Assembly (NCBI GenBank): GCA_023958095.1
Contig: JAMLGJ010000016.1
Coordinates: 18,890 to 82,889, forward strand
Length of the DNA: 64,000 nt
Direction of reading: 5' to 3'
Origin: Microthrixaceae bacterium
Lineage (GTDB): Bacteria; Actinomycetota; Acidimicrobiia; Acidimicrobiales; Microtrichaceae
This document shows positions 61,679 to 64,000 of the stretch, in pieces (the first letter of the stretch is position 1; every line of letters starts with the position of its first letter). Made by a program: the position numbers and the translations under genes. Below the pieces are notes generated by a model, which was given only the letters and a program-made list of their open reading frames with translations, did not search any database and was not told the DNA's origin.

Positions 61679-63481
61679 ATGCCAGGAACCACCAACAACC
61701 AGAAGCTGATCGAGTGGGTCGACCATTGGACCGGCGTGTTCCAACCCGCGGAGGTCCACTGGTGCGACGGATCCGCGGAGGAGTACGACGCGATCGCTCA
61801 GCAGCTGGTGGACGGTGGGACCTTCGAGCGCCTCGACGATGCCAAGCGCCCCAACAGCTACCTGGCGCTGTCGGATCCCGACGACGTGGCACGGGTCGAG
61901 GACCGCACCTTCATCGCTTGCGAGAAGGAGATCGACGCCGGACCGACCAACAACTGGCGTGACCCGGCGGAGCTCCGTTCGGAGATGCTGGAGCTGTTCT
62001 CCGGTGCCATGAAGGGACGGACCATGTACGTGGTGCCGTTCTCGATGGGTCCTCTCGGCTCCCGGATCGCGCACATCGGGGTGCAACTGACCGATTCGGC
62101 CTACGTGGCAGCCTCCATGCGGATAATGACCCGCATGGGCCAGGGCGCCCTGGACGTCCTCGGTGACGGCGAGTTCGTGCCGTGCCTGCACTCGGTCGGC
62201 TACCCGCTGGTGAACGCGGACGGCAACGAGCGTCCCGACGTGCCGTGGCCCTGCAACTCCGAGAAGTACATCTCGCACTTCCCCGAGACCCGTGAGATCT
62301 GGAGCTACGGATCGGGATACGGCGGAAACGCCCTGTTGGGCAAGAAGTGCTTCGCCCTGCGCATCGCCTCGACGATGGCGCGCGACGAGGGCTGGATGGC
62401 CGAGCACATGTTGATCCTCGGGATCACACCACCCGAGGGTGAGACCCGCTACGTGGCCGCCGCGTTCCCCTCGGCCTGCGGCAAGACGAACATGGCGATG
62501 CTCATCCCGACCCTCCCGGGCTGGAAGGTGGAGACCGTCGGCGACGACATCGCATGGATGAAGTTCGGCGACGACGGACGCCTCTACGCGATCAACCCCG
62601 AGGCCGGGTTCTTCGGCGTCGCCCCGGGCACCTCCGAGAAGTCGAACCCCAACGCCATGGCCTCGGTCTACGGCAACTCCATCTTCACCAACGTCGCACG
62701 CACCGACGACGGCGACATCTGGTGGGAGGACATGACCGATGAGCCGCCGGCCCACCTGATCGACTGGAAGGGCCAGGACTGGACCCCCGACAGCGACGGC
62801 CCGGCAGCACACCCGAATGCCCGCTTCACCACGCCGGCCTCGCAGTGCCCCTCGATCTCCCCGCACTGGGAGGACCCCGCCGGAGTGCCGATCTCGGCGA
62901 TCCTCTTCGGAGGCCGCCGTGCCACGAACGTCCCGCTCGTGACCCAGTCGCGCGACTGGGAGCACGGCACCTTCCTGGGCTCCATCATGAGCTCGGAGAA
63001 GACCGCCGCCGCGGCGGGTGCCATCGGCCAGGTCCGCTTCGACCCCTACGCGATGTTGCCGTTCATGGGTTACAACGTCGGTGACTACATCCAGAACTAC
63101 CTGGACGTGGGTGCTGCGACCGACGAGGAGAAGCTGCCCAAGATCTTCTGGGTCAACTGGTTCGCCAAGAACGAGGCCGGCAAGTTCATCTGGCCCGGTT
63201 TCGGCGAGAACAGCCGGGTGCTCAAGTGGGTCCTCGAGCGGATCGACGGGAACGCCGACGCGGTGGAGACGCCGATCGGATTCGTGCCCACACCGGACTC
63301 CCTCGACACCGAGGGTCTCGACCTTCCCGAGGAGGACCTGCAACGGATCCTCACGGTCAACAAGGACTCCTGGAAGGACGAACTGGAGCTGATCGAGGAC
63401 CACTACGAGTTCATCGGCGAGCGTCTGCCGGCACCCATGCGGGCCCAGCTCGACGACCTGCGTCGCCGCCTCAGCGAGTAG
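61679..63481 (+). CDS. pckG: Phosphoenolpyruvate carboxykinase (GTP)
   Basis: 600 residues. Converts oxaloacetate and GTP to PEP; gluconeogenesis/anaplerosis. Signature [13 protein letters not shown] (P-loop with the reactive Cys), the [16 protein letters not shown] region, [39 protein letters not shown] and [28 protein letters not shown]. Clearly the GTP class. ATG at 61679 with GAGG 5 nt upstream. The leader is almost free of T. A strong bidirectional hairpin follows. Confidence 0.98.
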   Translation: MPGTTNNQKLIEWVDHWTGVFQPAEVHWCDGSAEEYDAIAQQLVDGGTFERLDDAKRPNSYLALSDPDDVARVEDRTFIACEKEIDAGPTNNWRDPAELRSEMLELFSGAMKGRTMYVVPFSMGPLGSRIAHIGVQLTDSAYVAASMRIMTRMGQGALDVLGDGEFVPCLHSVGYPLVNADGNERPDVPWPCNSEKYISHFPETREIWSYGSGYGGNALLGKKCFALRIASTMARDEGWMAEHMLILGITPPEGETRYVAAAFPSACGKTNMAMLIPTLPGWKVETVGDDIAWMKFGDDGRLYAINPEAGFFGVAPGTSEKSNPNAMASVYGNSIFTNVARTDDGDIWWEDMTDEPPAHLIDWKGQDWTPDSDGPAAHPNARFTTPASQCPSISPHWEDPAGVPISAILFGGRRATNVPLVTQSRDWEHGTFLGSIMSSEKTAAAAGAIGQVRFDPYAMLPFMGYNVGDYIQNYLDVGAATDEEKLPKIFWVNWFAKNEAGKFIWPGFGENSRVLKWVLERIDGNADAVETPIGFVPTPDSLDTEGLDLPEEDLQRILTVNKDSWKDELELIEDHYEFIGERLPAPMRAQLDDLRRRLSE

Positions 63482-63500
63482 GAGCGACGCCATCTCGGTG

Positions 63501-63530
63501 AGCGGGGCCGTGGCACGCCACGGCCCCGCT
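63501..63530. terminator. Bidirectional terminator hairpin between pckG and the membrane-protein gene
   Basis: AGCGGGGCCGTGG (63501-63513) pairs perfectly with CCACGGCCCCGCT (63518-63530) around a 4-nt loop, a 13-bp stem between convergent genes. No U-tract on either side. Confidence 0.75.
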
Positions 63531-63546
63531 CCGCGTCCGCCCGGGC

Positions 63547-63933
63547 TCAGCCCAGCAGCATCGCCCTGATCGCGAGCCCCATCAGGAACAGGCTCCCGAA
63601 GCCGTAGAGCAGGTAAAGCGAGGCGCGCAGCTGGTTGCGGTAGCTGTAGATGATCGCCACCGCCACGAGGGCGATGAAGCCGTAGAACATGTGGAACTCC
63701 GGCGCGTCGATGCCCTGGCCGGCGAAGATGGCCACACCCAACGCGACCTGGATGGCGATCGCCACCTCTGCGGCAACCACGGCCCACCAGAGGCCCCTCA
63801 CGCGCAACGGGGCGATCCAGTGCGCACCCAGGGCCCACAGACCCACCAGTGCGTTGGCGAACACCACCACCCATGCCCACGCGACGTGCACGTCCAACAG
63901 CAGCGTGGCGTTCATGAGGAGCGGGCGCGGCAC
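63547..63933 (-). CDS. Small polytopic membrane protein, function unknown
   Basis: 128 residues with four predicted membrane helices: VHVAWAWVVVFANALVGLWAL, LWWAVVAAEVAIAIQVALGVAI, MFYGFIALVAVAIIYSYR and YLLYGFGSLFLMGLAIRAML. Conserved-looking histidines occur near the helix ends (LDVHVAW, GAHWIAP, PEFHMFYG), a spacing that could bind haem or metal, though I recognise no family. The start is GTG 63933 or ATG 63915; neither has a good ribosome-binding site. The last 67 bp of the window are C-rich with no gene. Confidence 0.75.
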   Translation of the reverse strand: MPRPLLMNATLLLDVHVAWAWVVVFANALVGLWALGAHWIAPLRVRGLWWAVVAAEVAIAIQVALGVAIFAGQGIDAPEFHMFYGFIALVAVAIIYSYRNQLRASLYLLYGFGSLFLMGLAIRAMLLG

Positions 63934-64000
63934 GAGTCGCGACCTTACAGAGCCCTGTGGGCGCCTCCCACCCCCCTGCTCCCCCCGTTCTGTCCCCCCG

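Overview
The window is about 70 % GC, uses many GTG and a few TTG starts, and carries actinobacterial gene orders: rpsB-tsf-pyrH-frr-cdsA-dxr-rseP-ispG, rimP-nusA-infB-rbfA-truB-ribF, rpsO-pnp-M16 protease, DUF177-rpmF-acpP-rnc-mutM-smc, and a WhiG/FliA sigma gene beside xerC-dprA-comM. I infer a chromosomal segment of a high-GC actinobacterium, possibly class Acidimicrobiia. That placement rests on gene content and style, not on a phylogeny. I see no phage, insertion sequence, CRISPR array or transfer gene.

Layout. 1-850: the end of an unknown divergent gene and a TetR regulator with a 14-bp tandem repeat in its leader. 995-1068: tRNA-Val(CAC). 1144-4832: a membrane-anchored J-domain protein, an MFS exporter and SerB. 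4837-28810: one long minus-strand run of core genes. Read in transcription order it goes from rpsB and tsf, through nucleotide, lipid and isoprenoid genes (pyrH, cdsA, dxr, ispG), proS, the rimP-nusA-infB-rbfA-truB-ribF translation/transcription block, a hydrolase and rpsO-pnp, to an M16 protease. 29013-34557: a degenerate M23 protein, WhiG-like sigma, XerC, DprA and ComM. 34783-35120: two tiny plus-strand genes. 35184-44336: a lipase-like hydrolase, YraN, rplS, trmD, rimM, a KH protein, rpsP, ffh, a DsbA-like protein, a MOSC protein, an SDR and ftsY. 44570-47606: a plus-strand MoxR-DUF58-VWA cluster. 47612-60694: a minus-strand run reading FakA-like protein, recG, lipoprotein, rsmD, coaD, coiled-coil protein, DUF177, rpmF, acpP, rnc, mutM, smc, flavin-split-barrel protein. 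60867-63481: rpmB, a divergent cold-shock-like protein and GTP-type PEP carboxykinase. 63547-63933: a small membrane protein.

How it works together. Most genes serve ribosome assembly and modification (RbfA, RimM, RimP, TruB, TrmD, RsmD and seven ribosomal proteins), initiation, elongation and recycling (InfB, Tsf, Frr), co-translational targeting (Ffh, FtsY), RNA turnover (Pnp, Rnc), chromosome upkeep (Smc, RecG, MutM, XerC, DprA, ComM), phospholipid and fatty-acid synthesis (CdsA, AcpP) and the MEP isoprenoid route (Dxr, IspG). Many neighbours overlap by 4 bp (ATGA/GTGA), which points to translational coupling.

I did not find a clearly new multi-gene system. The points most worth a second look are: proteins that look like family members stripped of their usual catalytic or metal-binding residues (M23, FakA/DAK2, Fpg zinc finger, cold-shock fold); a J-domain protein with an extracytoplasmic four-cysteine domain; a CdsA with a roughly 335-residue acidic N-terminal region; a promoter followed by a terminator-like hairpin ahead of rimP-nusA; three short tandem-repeat arrays placed at gene boundaries; and the lack of ylxR between nusA and infB. 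Starts that differ from the longest open frame were chosen by ribosome-binding site, overlap with the upstream stop, or family alignment, as stated for each gene.
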